DNA from: Thinopyrum elongatum
Taxonomy: Eukaryota > Streptophyta > Magnoliopsida > Poales > Poaceae
Assembly: GCA_011799875.1 (NCBI GenBank)
Contig: CM022301.1
Span: 87,997,667 to 88,061,666 of the forward strand
Length of the DNA stretch: 64,000 bases
Direction of reading: 5' to 3'
The notes under the pieces are model-generated. The model was given only the letters and a program-made list of their open reading frames with translations, was not told the origin of the DNA and did no database searches. Numbering within the stretch: position 1 is the stretch's first letter; each line of letters opens with the position of its first letter. Made by a program: the position numbers and the translations under genes. Shown piece by piece: positions 10,819-22,999 of the stretch.

Positions 10819-11689
10819 CATGTCTAATTAACTTAGATTTTTTTTTTGTTACTGACCTATTCGTCTTGTTGCTTGGGACCCTTTTCTACGTGTTTTCTTC
10901 TCCTCGCTAGTACGAACCGCCTGTCGCTTCTAACATCTCCTATTCCAGTGTGTAGCCACCGGCATCTCCCATCCGATGCCGCTGGTGGTCCCTCCTCCCA
11001 CTCCGCTTCACCGTCGCTACGGAGCACATCGCTTATGCCTACCCCTTTTCCATAGCACGACCACATATCTACACTGTCATGCCCAACCACCTCGTCTCAC
11101 CTCAAGACCTTCATGTCGGGTTGCCAGATCAATTAACCCTCCTACCAAAGGAATTGTGTCAAAGTACTCTAAAATGTGGAGATTGGAGGCCGTATTATTC
11201 GAGTATATATGGAGGAGCGCCGCCGTGTTGATCTCTAGCTCTGGTGAGATTCTGTCATCCTATTGGGGTTCCATGACATCCCGAAGTCACTCTGTATATA
11301 CATGCACCTCGCCACTAGCTATAGCATCAGCGACATGCTCTCGACGGCATCAGCGACATGCTCCTTCTCCTCTTCTCTGTTGCCGCCGGCATCCAAGCCA
11401 TTCCCGACTGGTGGTAGACGACCCAGCGGCCGCCGACCGTAGTAAGAAACCGTCCATGCTAGCAACAACTCTTGTGTTTCTCTCTATGTGGTATAGTCTG
11501 GAGAAGCTATTTGTTATTCCTTTCGGTAGACTAGGTGAGGAAGGACCGAGATCGCAACAAAATCATACAAGTCATACTAAATCCATCGAAGTAGCATGCT
11601 TCAGAACCAGTTGTTACAGGTGATTGCCAAAAGCTAATGGCGGAATTCGGTAGGGCAATTATGTCACACTGTAAATGAGAGGCTAAGAG

Positions 11690-11764
11690 CATCTACAGCC
11701 GGACTTGGCAAATCCGACCCCCTATACGTTTGCGGACGGGGGCCCGGGCACGCCTGCGGGCGCA
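11690..11764. mobile_element. Remnant of an older host element, left part
   Basis: GAGCATCTACAGCCGGACTTGG resembles the ends of Triticeae non-autonomous DNA elements. The sequence resumes at 52368 on the far side of element A (after the repeated GCGCA) and continues to about 52461, where Sirevirus E begins. Its class is not certain. Confidence 0.35.
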
Positions 11765-13230
11765 TGATGACCCACAAGTGTAGGAGATCAATCGTAGTCC
11801 TTTCGATAAGTAAGAGTGTCGAATCCAACGAGGAGCAGAAGGAAATGCAAGTGGTTTTCAGCAAGGTAATTTCTGCAAGCACTGAAATAGTCGGTAACAG
11901 GTAGTTTGATAGCAAGATAACTTGTAACGAGCAAGTAAGGGCAATGATAAATAAAGTGCAACAAGGTAGCCCAATCCTTTTGTGGCAAAGGACAGGCCAA
12001 AACAATCTCTTATGATAAGCAAATCGTTCTTGAGGGTACATGGAAATTTCATCATATCACTTTCATCATGTTGGTTTGATTTGTGTTTGCTACTTTGATA
12101 ATTTGATATGTGGGTGGATCGGTGTTTAGGTGCTGTTCTTACTTGAACAAACCTCCTACTTATGATTAACTCCCTCGCAAGCATCCACAACTATGAGAAA
12201 AGTATTAAGATAAAATCTAACCATAGCATTAAACTTTTGGATCCAAATCAGTCCCTTACGAAGTAGCGCATAAACTAGGATTTAAGCTTCTATCACTCTA
12301 GCAACCCATCATCTAATAACTACTCCACAATGCATTCCCTTAGGCCCAAATATGGTGAAGTGCCATGTAGTCGACGTTCACATGACACCACTAAGGGAAT
12401 CACAACATACATATCATCAAAATATCGAACACATATCAAATTCACATGATTACTTGCAACATGACTTCTCCCGTGACCTCAAGAACAAAAGTAACTACTC
12501 ACAAATGATAATCATGCTCAAGATCAGAGGGGTATTAAATAGCATAATGGATCTGAACATATAATCTTCCACCAAATAAACCATATAGTAATCAACTACA
12601 AGATGTAATCAACACTACTAGTTACCCACAAGTACCAATCTAAGGTTCCGGTACAAAGATTGAACACAAGAGATGAACTAGGGTTTGAGAGGAGATGGTG
12701 CTGTTGAAGATGTTGATGGAGATGGCCCTCCCAAAGATGGGAGAGTTGTTGGTGATGACGATGATTTCCCCTCCAGGAGGGAAGTTCCCCCAGCGGAATC
12801 GCTCCGTCGAAGGGCAAAAGTGCTCCTGCCCAAGTTCCGCCTCGAGACGGCGGCGCTTCATCCCGAAAGTCCCCGTCTAATTTTTTCTAGGTCAAAATGA
12901 CCTATATACCAGAAGATAGGCACCGGAGGTGGGCCGAGGAGGGCACAACCCACGCCCAGGTGGGTTGTGCCCACCTGGTGGGCCTCCTCCAGTAGTTATT
13001 TGCTCCAGTATTTTTTATATATTGCAAAATAATTCTTCGTAAATTTTCTGCTCATTTGGAGATGTGCAGAATAGGTAACTCTGACGTACTTTTTCAGGTC
13101 CAGAATTCCAGCTGCCGGTATTCTCCCTCTTTGTGTAAACCTTGCATATTATGAGTGAAAAGGCATTAGAATTACTCCAAAAAGCATTATAAATAACAGT
13201 AGGAAAACATGATGCAAAATGGATGTATCA
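11765..13230 (-). repeat. Element A 3' LTR (left)
   Basis: 1466 bp, TG...CA ends. The partner is 50885-52367 (1483 bp), with a few percent difference by eye. It contains an imperfect hairpin at 12943-12974 (13-bp perfect arms GGGCACAACCCAC / GTGGGTTGTGCCC). Confidence 0.92.
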
Positions 13231-13244
13231 ACTCCCCCAAGCTT
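13231..13244 (-). promoter_or_regulatory. Element A polypurine tract
   Basis: On the minus strand AAGCTTGGGGGAGT lies directly before the 3' LTR. It primes plus-strand DNA synthesis. The same tract lies at the equivalent place in element C (28606-28619). Confidence 0.85.
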
Positions 13245-13891
13245 AGACCTCGCTTGTCCTCAAGCGAAAAACCAAAATCGAAAAACATGCCCACATGCTT
13301 AAAGAGAGAGGTGTCGATAAAAACAAAATACAGACATAGAAGCATCATGCATATTATTATAACAGCAAGGAACTTTAACATAAAACTTTATCAAACAAAT
13401 TTTATCATATAACTTCTCATGAACAAGTAACAATTCATCACAACATTGAAGTATAAAGCATAAACCTTATTGAAAACCAACAAACTATGTTCTCAGTCAA
13501 CTTTGCAACTACAATTCATCATATTTTCAGGAAGGGGCATGTATCGGAGCCTTTAGGCAAGTCCACATACTCAACCATCATTTAATCTTCTATGATTGCT
13601 AACAGTCACAGCGTACCCATGAACAAAAAGTTTCAACCGGACACATAGAAACATAGGGGCTTATAGTTTCGCCTCCCAACGTATTCACCTCAAGGGTGAT
13701 GTCAACAATAATAACTCATGCCCACTCATATCCAACTGGATATATGTGCCTAGATCTTTCCTCACCACATGATGCTTGCAAAAAGAGAAAATAAAAAGGA
13801 ATAGAGAAGAATACTTTGACTCTTACATAAAAGTAAATGCATAAAAGTAAAAGATAGGCCCTTCGCAGAGGGAAGCAGAGGTTGTCATGCG
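13245..13891. other. Element A 3' non-coding internal region, part 1
   Basis: AT-rich internal sequence upstream of the polypurine tract, interrupted by Copia B after TSD CTTAT (13892-13896). It continues at 21803. No gene seen. Confidence 0.7.
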
Positions 13892-13896
13892 CTTAT

Positions 13897-15171
13897 TGAA
13901 GGAAATATGCCCTAGAGGCAATAATAAAGTTGTTATTTTATATTTCCTTATTCATGATAAAGGTTTATTATTCATGCTAGAATTGTATTGACCGGAAACT
14001 TAAATACATGTGTGAATACATAAACAAATACCGTGTCCCTAGTAAGCCTCTACTAGACTAGCTCATTGATCAAAGATGGTTAAGGTTTCCTAACCGTAGA
14101 CATGTGTTGTCATTTGATAACGGGATCACATCATTAGGAGAATGATGTGATGGACAAGACCCATCCGTTAGCTTAGCATAATGATCGTTCAGTTTATTGA
14201 TATCGCTTTCTTCATGTCAAATACATATTCCTTCGACTATGAGATTATGCAACTCCCGAATACCGGAGGAATACCTTGTGTGCTATCAAATGTCACAACG
14301 TAACTGGGTGATCATAAATATGCTCTACAGGTATCTCCGAAGGTGTTTGTTGAGTTGGCATAGATCGAGATTAGGATTTGTCACTCCGAGTATCGGAGAG
14401 GTATCTCTGGGCCCTCTCGGTAATACACATCATAAGGTTGCAAGCAAACGACTAAGGAGTTAGTCACGAGGTGATGTATTACGGAATGAGTAAAGAGACT
14501 TGCCGGTAACGAGATTGAACTAGGTATAGAGATACCGATGATCGAATCTCGGGCAAGTAACATACCGATGGACAAAGGGAATTACGTATGTTGTCATAAC
14601 GGTTCGACCGATAAAGATCTTCGTAGAATATGTAGGAGCTAATATGGGCATCCAGGTTCCGCTATTGGTTATTGACTGGAGAGGTGTCTCGGTCATGTCT
14701 ATATAGTTCTCAAACCCGTAGGGTCCGCACGCTTAACGTTCGTTGACGATATAGTGTTATATGAGTTATGTGATTTGGTGACCAAATGTTGTTCGGAGTC
14801 CCGAATGAGATCACGGACATGACGAGGAGTCTCGAAATGGTTGAGAGGTAAAGATTGATATATAGGACGATGGTATTTGGACACCGGAAGTGTTTCGGGA
14901 CGTACCGGGAAGAAATCGGGTCACCGGAAGGTGTTCCGGGCACCCCCGGCATGTATATGGGCTTAATGGGCCAAGGGAGGGACAGACCTGCCCACAGGGG
15001 GCTGGTGCGCCCCTTTCCCTAGCCGAACAACCCTAGGGAAGGAAAAGGGGGAGGGCTAGCCCCTCCCGTCTTTCCCTCTCATGTGAGAAAGGAAAAGGGG
15101 GGGCGCCACCCTCCCCTGCCTTTCCCCCGCTCCTATACATGGCAGGGGGGGGGGGCGCCACCTTGGGAGTC
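13897..15171 (+). repeat. Element B 5' LTR, truncated
   Basis: Matches 20020-21797 from its first base up to CGCCACCTTGGGAG. The following sequence then belongs to the internal leader, so about 500 bp of the LTR 3' part is missing here. Confidence 0.9.
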
Positions 15172-16220
15172 TGTTTCTCCTACTTTAGTTGAATCGAATT
15201 TGACTACGGCCGGTCCTTGAAGAAGGTTAAAACAGCAAACTTGATGAATCACCGTTGTGGTTTTTGCGTCGGTAAGAATGGTTCTTGCTAGAAACCCGTA
15301 GCAGCCACGTAAAACTTGCAACAACAAAGTAGAGGACGTCTAACTTGTTTTTGCAGGGTATGTTGTGATGTGATATGGTCAAGACATGATGTGATATACG
15401 TTATTGTATGAGATGATCATGTTTTGTAAGTTATCGGCAACCGACAGGAGCCTTATGGTTGTCTCTTTATTGTATGAAATGCAAACGCCATGTAATTGCT
15501 TTACTTTATCGCTATGCGTTAGCAATAGTTGTAGAAGCAATAGTTGGCGAGACGACCACGACGCAACGATGGAGATCAAGGTGTCGAGCCGGTGACGATG
15601 GAGATCATGACGATGCTTTGGAGATGGAGATCAAAAGCACAAGATGATGATGGCCATATCATGTCACATATTTTGATTGCATGTGATGTTTATCCTTTAT
15701 GCATCTTATTTTGCTTAGTACGGTGGTAGCATTATAAGATGATCCCTTCACTAAATTTCAAGGTAAAAGTGTTCTCCCTGAGTATGCACCTTTGCTACAG
15801 TTCGTCGTTTCGAGACACCACGTGATGATCGGGTGTGATAGACTCTACGTTCACATACAACGGGTGTAAGACAGTTTTGCACATGCGGAATACTTGGGTT
15901 AAACTTGACGAGCCTAGCATGTACAGACATGGTCTCGGAACACTCGAGACCGAAAGGTCGAACGTGAGTCATATAGTAGATATGATCAACATAGAGATGT
16001 TCACCATTGATGACTACCCCATCTCACGTGATGATCGGATATGGGTTAGTTGATATGGATCATGTATCACTTAGACAACTTTAGGGATGTTGATTTAAGT
16101 GGGAGTTCATTAGTAATTTGATTAATTGAATTTAATTTATCATGAACTTAGTCCTGATAGTATTTGCAAATCTATGTTGTAGATCAATAGCTCGCGATAT
16201 AGCTCCCTTATATTTTTTAT
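15172..16220 (+). other. Element B leader region with deletion junction
   Basis: The sequence after the junction (TTTCTCCTACTTTAGTTGAA) is typical Angela leader several hundred bases downstream of the primer site. The 5' LTR end and the TGGTATCAGAGC-type primer site are therefore lost in one deletion. The rest is untranslated leader up to the gag start at 16221. Confidence 0.75.
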
Positions 16221-17006
16221 ATGTTCCTAGAGAAAACTAAGTTGAAAGATGATAGTAGCAATGATGTGGACTGGGTCCGTGATCTGAGGATTATCCTCAT
16301 TGCTGCACAGAAGAATTATGTCCTTGATGCACCGCTAGGTGACAGACCTGTTGCAGGAGCAGATGCAGATGTTATGAATGTTTGGCAAGCTCGGTATGAT
16401 GACTACTTGATAGTTTAGTGCCCCATGCTTTATGGCTTAGAACCGGGACTTCAAAAACATTTTGAACACCACGGAGCATATGAGATGTTCCAAGAGCTGA
16501 AATTGGTATTTTAGACTCATGCCCGTGTCAAGAGGTATGAGACTTCTGACAAGTACTTTGCCTACAAGATGGAGGAGAATAGCTCAGCCAGTGAGCATGT
16601 ACTCAGAATGTCTGGGTACTCCAATCGCTTGAATCAAGTGGGAGTTAATCTTCCAGATAAGATAGTGATTAACAAAGTTCTCTAGTCACTATCACCAAGC
16701 TACTAGAACTTTGTGATGTACTACAATATGCAAGGGATGATGAAAACGATTCCTGAGCTCTTCGCGATACTGGAATCAGCGAAGGTAGAAATCAAGAAAG
16801 AGCATCAAGTGTTGATGGTTAGCAAGACCACTAGTTTCAAGAAAAAGGACGAGGGAAAGAAAGGGAACTTCAAGAAGAATGGCAAGCAAGTTGTCGCTCC
16901 CATGAATAAGCCCAAAGCTGGACCCAAGCTTGAAACTGAGTGCTTCTACTGCAAAGGAAATAGTCACTGGAAGCGGAACTACCTCAAAAAAAAACTTGGC
17001 GGATAA
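16221..17006 (+). pseudogene. Element B gag pseudogene
   Basis: Copia-type Gag, which forms the RNA-packaging particle. The frame begins MFLEKTKLKDD and reads on through LNQVGVNLPDKIV to a zinc knuckle near 16939. In-frame stops occur (for example after YDDYLIV, after LKLVF and in the VL*SLSPSY stretch). The nucleocapsid knuckle reads CFYCKGNSHWKRNY: the final Cys of the CCHC pattern is Tyr, so metal binding is lost as well. Protease follows downstream. Not functional. Confidence 0.88.
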
Positions 17007-17079
17007 GAAGGATGGCAAAGTGAACAAAGGTATATTTGATATACATGTTATTGATGTGTATTTTACTAGTATTCGTAGT

Positions 17080-17226
17080 AACCCCTGGGTATTTGATACC
17101 GGTTCAGTTGCTAAGATTAGTAACTCGAAACAGGAGTTGCAGAGACTAGTTAAAAGCGAGGTGACGATATGTGTTGGAAATGATTCCAAGGTTGATATGA
17201 TCACCATCGCACACTCCCGGGATTAG
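17080..17226 (+). pseudogene. Element B protease remnant
   Basis: The phrase VFDTGSVAKISNSK carries the aspartic protease DTGS motif of Copia polyproteins. The frame ends in a stop at 17224-17226, and the stretch to the integrase zinc region (17470) contains further stops. A retropepsin would process Gag-Pol. This one is broken. Confidence 0.75.
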
Positions 17227-17469
17227 TGTTGAACCTAAATAAATGTTATTTGGTGTTTGCGTTAAGCATGAATATGATTAGATCATGTTTATTGCAATAC
17301 GTTTATTCATTTAAGTCAGAGAATAATTGTTATTCTTTTTAGATGAATAAAACCTTCTATGGTCATACACCCAATGTGAATGGTTTATTGAATCTCGATC
17401 GTAGTGATACACATATTCATAATATTGATACCAAAAGATGCAAAGTTGATAATGATAGTGCAACATACT

Positions 17470-18400
17470 AGTGGCACTGCCGTTTAGGTCATATTGATGT
17501 AAAGCGCATGAAGAAACTCCATGCAGATGGACTTTTGGAATCACTTGATTATGAATCATTTGATACTTGCGAACCATGCCTCATGGGCAAGATGACTAAA
17601 ACTCCGTTCTCCGGAACAATGGAGCGAGCTAATGACTTATTGGAAATAATACATACCGATGTATGCGGTCCGATGAGTGTTGAGGCACGCGGCGGGTATC
17701 GTTATTTTCTGACCTTCACAGATGATTTGAGTAGGTATAGGTATATCTACTTGATGAAACACAAGTCTGAAACATTTGAAAAGTTCAAAGAATTTCAGAG
17801 TGAAGTGGAGAATCATCGTAACAAGAAAATAAAGTTTCTACAATCTGATCGCGGAGGCAAATATTTGAGTTACGAGTTTGGCCTTCATTTAAAACAATGT
17901 GGAATTGTTTCACAACTCACGCCACCTGGAACACCACAGCGTAATGGTGTGTCCGAATGTCCTAACCGCACTTTATTAGATATGGTGCGATCTATGATGT
18001 CTCTTACCGATTTACCACTATCGTTTTGGGGTTATGCATTAGAGACAGCCGCATTCACGTTAAATAGGGCACCGTCTAAATCCGTTGAGACGACACCGTA
18101 TGAATTGTGGTTTGGTAAGAAACCTAAGCTGTCGTTTCTTAAAGTTTGGGGTTGCGACACTTATGTCAAAAGGCTTCAGTCTGATAAGCTCGAACCCAAA
18201 TAGAAGAAGTGCGTCTTCATAGGATACCCTAAGGAAACAATTGGGTACACCTTCTACCACAGATCCGAAGGCAAAATCTTTGTTGCTAAGAACGGATCCT
18301 TTCTAGAGAAGGAGTTTCTCTCGAAAGAAGTGAGTGGGAGGAAAGTAGAACTTGATGAGGTAATTGTACCTTCTCTCGAATTGGAAAGTAGCACATCATA
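17470..18400 (+). pseudogene. Element B integrase pseudogene
   Basis: Copia integrase. The HHCC zinc region (HCRLGH...CEPC) at 17476-17580 is followed by the DDE core: HTDVCGP, SDRGGKY (the residue after GG is Lys where Glu is usual) and NGVSECPNRTLLD, which retains the catalytic Glu. A TAG at 18201-18203 interrupts the C-terminal part. The frame reopens into FIGYPKETIGYTFYHRSEG and ends near 18400 at another TAG. It would insert element cDNA into chromosomes. Stops make it inactive. Confidence 0.9.
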
Positions 18401-18413
18401 GAAATCTGTTCCC

Positions 18414-19394
18414 GTGATGCCTACACCAACTAGAGAGGAAGCTAATGATGATGATCATGAAACTTCAGATCAAGTTACTACTGAACCTCGTAGGTCAACC
18501 AGAGCACGATCTGCACCAGAGTGGTACGGTAATCCTGTCCTGGAAGTCATGTTACTAGACCAAGGCGAACCTACGAACTATGAAGAAGCTATGATGAGCC
18601 CAGATTCCGACAGATGGCTTGAGGCCATGAAATCTGAGATAGAATCCATGTATGAGAACAAAGTGTGGACTTTAGTGGACTTGCCCGATGATCGGCAAGC
18701 CATAGAAAATAAATGGATCTTCAAGAAGAAGACAGACACTGATGGTAATGTCACCATCTACAAAGCTTGACTTGTCGCGAAAGGTTTTCGACAAGTTCAA
18801 GGGGTTGACTACGATGAGACCTTCTCACCCGTAGCGATGCTTAAGTCAGTCCGAATCATGTTAGCAATTGCAGCATTTCATAATTATGAAATCTGGCAAA
18901 TGGTCATCAAAACTGCATTCCTTAATGGATTTCTTAAAGAAGAGTTGTATATGATGCAACCAAAAGGTTTTGTCGATCCTAAAGGTGCTGACAAAGTTTG
19001 CAAGCTCCAGCGATCCATCTATGGACTGGTGCAAGCATCTCGGAGTTGGAATATACGCTTTGATGAGCTGATCAAAGCATATGGTTTTATACAGACTTAC
19101 GGTGAAGCCTGTATTTACAAGAAAGTGAGTGGGAGCTCTGTAGCATTTCTTATATTATATATGGATGACATATTGTTGATTGGAAATGATATAGAATTTC
19201 TGGATAGCATAAAAGGATACTTGAATAAGAATTTTTCAATGAAAGACCTCGGTGAAGCTGCTTATATATTGGGCATCAAGATCTATAGGGATAGATCGAG
19301 ACGCTTAATAGGACTTTCACAAAGCACATACCTTGACAAAGTTTTGAAGAAGTTCAAAATGGATCAGTCAAAGAAAGGGTTCTTGACTGCGTAA
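18414..19394 (+). pseudogene. Element B reverse transcriptase pseudogene
   Basis: Copia RT. The N-terminal part carries W-L-E-A-M-KSEI, VWTLVDLP and ENKWIFKKK. A TGA follows KA near 18768. The palm domain continues with an altered first catalytic motif (QMVIKTAFLNG, where the family has Asp after QM), then YGLVQASRSWN and the second motif YMDD near 19160. The frame ends TAA at 19392. Loss of the first catalytic Asp, together with the stops, makes it non-functional. Confidence 0.9.
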
Positions 19395-19870
19395 CAAGGC
19401 GTGAAGTTGAGTAAGACTCAAAACCCGACCATGGCAGAATATAGAGAGAGAATGAAAGTCATTCCCTATGCCTCAGTCATAGGTTCTGTAAAGTATGCCA
19501 TGCTGTGTACTATACCTGTTGTGTGCCTTGCCATGAGTTTGGCAAGGGGGTAGAATAGTGATCTAGGAGTAGATCACTGGATGGCGGTCAAAATTATCCT
19601 TAGGTACCTAAAGAGGACTAAGGAAATGTTTCTCGGTTATGGAGGTGATAAAGAGTTCGTCGTAAAGGGTTACGTTGATGCAAGCTTTAACACCGATTCA
19701 GATGACTCTGAGTCTCAATCTGGATATATATTGAAAGTGGGAGCAATTAGCTAGAGTAGCTCCATGCAGAGCATTGTAGACATAGAAACTTGCAAAATAC
19801 ATACGAATCTGAATATGGCAGACTCGTTGACTAAACCTCTCTCAGAAGCAAGACATGATCATACCTTAGT
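19395..19870 (+). pseudogene. Element B RNase H remnant with internal deletion
   Basis: Sequence corresponding to the connection domain and the beginning of RNase H is visible (GYVDASFN, then SQSGYI in broken frame). It then jumps from about 19745 to the C-terminal part (IETCKIHTNLNMADSLTKPL). The catalytic middle of RNase H is absent. By comparison with the family about 200 bp is missing (inference). Confidence 0.75.
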
Positions 19871-19872
19871 AC

Positions 19873-20008
19873 TCTTTGGGTGTTAATCACATGGCGATGT
19901 GAACTAGATTATTGACTCTAGTAAACTCTTTAGGTGTTAGTCACATGGCGATGTGAACTATGGGTGTTAATCACATGGAGATGTGAACTAGATTATTGAC
20001 TCTAGTGC
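19873..20008 (+). repeat. Three tandem copies of a 27-bp phrase before the 3' LTR
   Basis: GTGTTAATCACATGGCGATG with trailing TGAACTA appears at about 19880, 19935 and 19966 with small differences. Copies 1 and 3 also carry GATTATTGACTCTAGT. It is a local duplication in the short 3' untranslated region. Confidence 0.75.
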
Positions 20009-20019
20009 AAGTGGGAGAC
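20008..20019 (+). promoter_or_regulatory. Element B polypurine tract
   Basis: CAAGTGGGAGAC directly precedes the 3' LTR at 20020. It is the plus-strand primer site of Angela-type elements. Confidence 0.85.
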
Positions 20020-21797
20020 TGAAGGAAATATGCCCTAGAGGCAATAATAAAGTTTTTATTTTATATTTCCTTATTCATGATAAAGGTTTATTATTCATGC
20101 TAGAATTGTATTGATCGGAAACTTAAATACATGTGTGAATACATAAACAAATACCGTGTCCCTAGTAAGCCTCTACTAGACTAGCTCGTTGATCAAAGAT
20201 GGTTAAGGTTTCCTAACCATAGACATGTGTTGTCATTTGATAATGAGATCACATCATTAGGAGAACAATGTGATGGACAAGACCCATCCGTTAGCTTAGC
20301 GTAATGATCGTTCAGTTTATTGCTATCGCTTTCTTCATGTCAAATACATATTCCTTCGACTATGAGATTATGCAACTCCCGAATACCGGAGGAATACCTT
20401 GTGTGCTATCAAACATCACAATGTAACTGGGTGATCATAAAGATGCTCTACAGGTATCTCCGAAGGTGTTTGTTGAGTTTGCATAGATCGAGATTAGGAT
20501 TTGTCACTCCGAGTATCGGAGAGGTATCTCTGGGCCCTCTCGGTAATACACATCATAAGCTTGCAAGCAAACGACTAAGGAGTTAGTCACGAGGTGATGT
20601 ATTACGGAATGAGTAAAGAGACTTGCCGGTAACGAGATTGAACTAGGTATAGAGATACCGACGATCGAATCTCGGGCAAGTAACATACCGATGGACAAAG
20701 GGAATTACGTATGTTGTCATAACGGTTCGACCGATAAAGATCTTCATAGAATATGTAGGAGCTAATATGGCATCCAGGTTCCGCTATTGGTTATTGACTG
20801 GAGAGGTGTCTCGGTCATGTCTACATAGTTCTCGAACCCGTAGGGTCCGCGCGCTTAACGTTCGTTGACGATATAGTGTTATATGAGTTATGTGATTTGG
20901 TGACCGAATGTTGTTCGGAGTCCCGGATGAGATCACGGACATGACAAGGAGTCGCGAAATGGTCGGGAGGTAAATATTGATATATAGCACGATGGTATTT
21001 GGACACCGGAAGTGTTTCGGGATGTACCGGGAAGAAATCTGGTCACCGGAAGGTGTTCCGGGCACCCCCGGCATGTATATGGGCTTAATGGGCCAAGGGA
21101 GGGGCAGACCAGCCCACAGGGGGCTGGTGCGCCCCTTTCCCTAGCCAAACAGCCCTAGGGAAGGAAAAGGGGGAGGGTTTGCCCCTCCTGCCTTTCCCTC
21201 TCATGGGAGAAAGGAAAAGGGGGGGGGGGGGCGCCACCCTCCCCTGCCTTTCCCCCGCTCCTATACATGGCAGGGGGGCGCCACCTTGGGAGAGACCCCA
21301 AGTAGGATTCCTCCTACTTGGGCGCCCCCCTTGGCTGCTTCTCTCTCCCTCCCACCTATATATATGTGGGAGGGGGGTGCCTAGCATACAACAGATCAAT
21401 TGTTAGCCATGTGCGGCGCCCCCCTCCACCGTTTACACCCCCGGTCATATTTTCGTAGTGCTTAGGCGAAGCCCTGCGGAGATCACTTCACATCACCGTC
21501 ACCACACCGTCGTGCTGACGAAACTCATCTACTACCTTGCCATCTTGCTGGATCAAGAAGGCGGAGAACGTCACCGAGTTGAACGTGTGCTGAACGCGGA
21601 GGTGCCGTACGTTCGTTACTAGATCGGTTGGATTGCGAAGAAAGTTCGACTACATCAACCGCGTTGTGAAACACTTCCGCTTACGGTCTACAAGGGTACG
21701 TAGACACACTCTCCCCTCTCGTTGCTATGCATCTCCTTGATAGATCTTGCATATGCGTAGATTTTTTTGTTTGTTTTCCATGTAACGTTTCCCAACA
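20020..21797 (+). repeat. Element B 3' LTR, complete
   Basis: 1778 bp, TGAAGG...CCAACA. It supplies the LTR end missing from the 5' copy. Confidence 0.93.
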
Positions 21798-21802
21798 CTT
21801 AT

Positions 21803-22656
21803 TTGTTTGTATGCGAAATCCATTAATGCAAAACAACGTCACATTATATTGCCCCTTATGATAGCAACCTTTATTATGCAGTCCGTCGCTTTTATTACTT
21901 TGCCACCATAAGTTCGTACAACGCTCAATTTTCTCTTACACTAAATGATCCAACACTTTTAGAAGCAATCTTTATTGCCTTTTTGCACCGATGACAACTT
22001 ACTTGAAGGATCTTACTCAATCCATAGGTAGGTATGGTGGACTCTCAAAAATATTTTGGGTTAAGGGTTTTTGGATGCACAAGTAGTATCTCTACTTAGT
22101 GTGGAGTTTTTGGCTAGCAAAGATATTGAGCAAGCACCACATGTTGAAGGATCTATGACAATATAACTTCTATGTGAATATGAACAAACATAAGTCATTA
22201 CGTTGTCTTCCTTGTCCAACGTCAACAATTTTGACACAAAATATTTAATGGGGGCTCACAATCATAAAAGATGTCCAAGATAGTGTATTTGCATGTGAAT
22301 CTTCTCTTCCCTTATTAATTCTTTCATGAATTGCATCATTGACCAATGCTATGTTTGTCAATCTCCAACAAATTTTACCACTTATACTTTTCCATGTCAT
22401 TACTTACCATAAGATTAGCATATGATCTTTTTCATTTATTTTCCTTTCTTTTTATTGGAACAAAAGAGTAAAGAAACAAAACTCAAACTACTCTTTATTA
22501 TATATCTCGCACACGATTACATAGATAGATCACTAAGTAAGCACTCGAAAAGAAAGGATCAAACTAAACTTTTATTCAACTAAATCATAGGATAACTAAA
22601 GATCGAACTAAAATAGATAAAGGCAAAGATAGTGGTGGTGATACGATACCGGGGCA
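21803..22656. other. Element A 3' non-coding internal region, part 2
   Basis: Continues 13891 after removal of Copia B. A phrase around GATGCACAAGTAGTAT matches element C near 42800, so A and C share this untranslated region. No gene. Confidence 0.65.
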
Positions 22657-22670
22657 CCTCCCCCAAGCTT
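22657..22670 (-). promoter_or_regulatory. Internal second polypurine-like tract of element A
   Basis: On the minus strand AAGCTTGGGGGAGG, nearly identical to the tract at the 3' LTR. It sits just past the small ORF remnant. Element C has the same motif at 43836-43851. It could be a central polypurine tract or a relic of duplication. Confidence 0.5.
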
Positions 22671-22704
22671 GGCACAAGCCAAGGGGAGTGCCCATACCAT
22701 GAAT

Positions 22705-22998
22705 TCAAGTTTCTTTTGTTGGAGAAGATGATGATGGTGGTGGTGAAGTAGTAGTGAGTTTGTCCAGCTTGCGTCGGAGGCTAAAATTGCTTTCCCTGAG
22801 ATCCTCATTCTCCAGCTCAAGCTTCAAAATCGTCTTGCATAGCGCTTATTTGCTTTACTTCAGGAAGCGAGGAGGGATAGGTTCGTCTTCATCCTCCTCA
22901 TTTATGAACCACACATAGGGAAAAGTGTCCTTGAAGAGATTTAGGTCTAGGGGCTGGTAAGAGATCGGGCACTCTCCCTCCGAATCTTGAGACGACAT
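22705..22998 (-). pseudogene. Element A small downstream ORF remnant
   Basis: From ATG at 22998-22996 the minus strand reads MSSQDSEGECPISYQPLDLN and goes on FKDTFPYVWFINEEDEDE. Two stops follow (after PRFLK and SK), then a coiled-coil-like stretch LKLELENEDLRESNF and a Ser/Pro-rich end. This short ORF type is common downstream of integrase in Triticeae Athila-like elements, and its function is unknown. The Athila ORF1-like gene present in element C is not seen here. Confidence 0.55.
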
Positions 22999-22999
22999 A

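Larger units (their letters stand above)
9523..11764. other. Intergenic DNA between Helitron and element A
   Basis: No gene is recognised. It contains a MITE end (about 9627), two diverged direct repeats (9757-10125 and 10340-10735) and a homopolymer G run. A longer open frame on the plus strand (10976-11623) has no recognisable domain, is Ser/Pro/His-rich and is not credible as a gene. Confidence 0.5.
13897..21797 (+). mobile_element. Element B: Angela/BARE-type Copia retrotransposon
   Basis: 7901 bp with LTRs starting TGAAGGAAATATGCCC and the 3' LTR ending TTTCCCAACA, flanked by CTTAT (13892-13896 and 21798-21802). The sequence throughout (leader, gag, integrase, RT) is of the Triticeae Angela/BARE/WIS group. 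It is degenerate: a deletion has removed the end of the 5' LTR and the primer-binding site, most of RNase H is missing, and gag, integrase and RT carry stop codons. The two LTRs differ at roughly 3% of sites by eye over the shared 1.27 kb, suggesting an insertion about a million years old under usual grass LTR rates (inference). Confidence 0.95.

Noticed and set aside
10976..11623. 215-codon open frame on the plus strand
   Set aside because: Ser/Pro/His-rich with no domain or splice context, in a region with overlapping open frames on both strands. It looks like chance.
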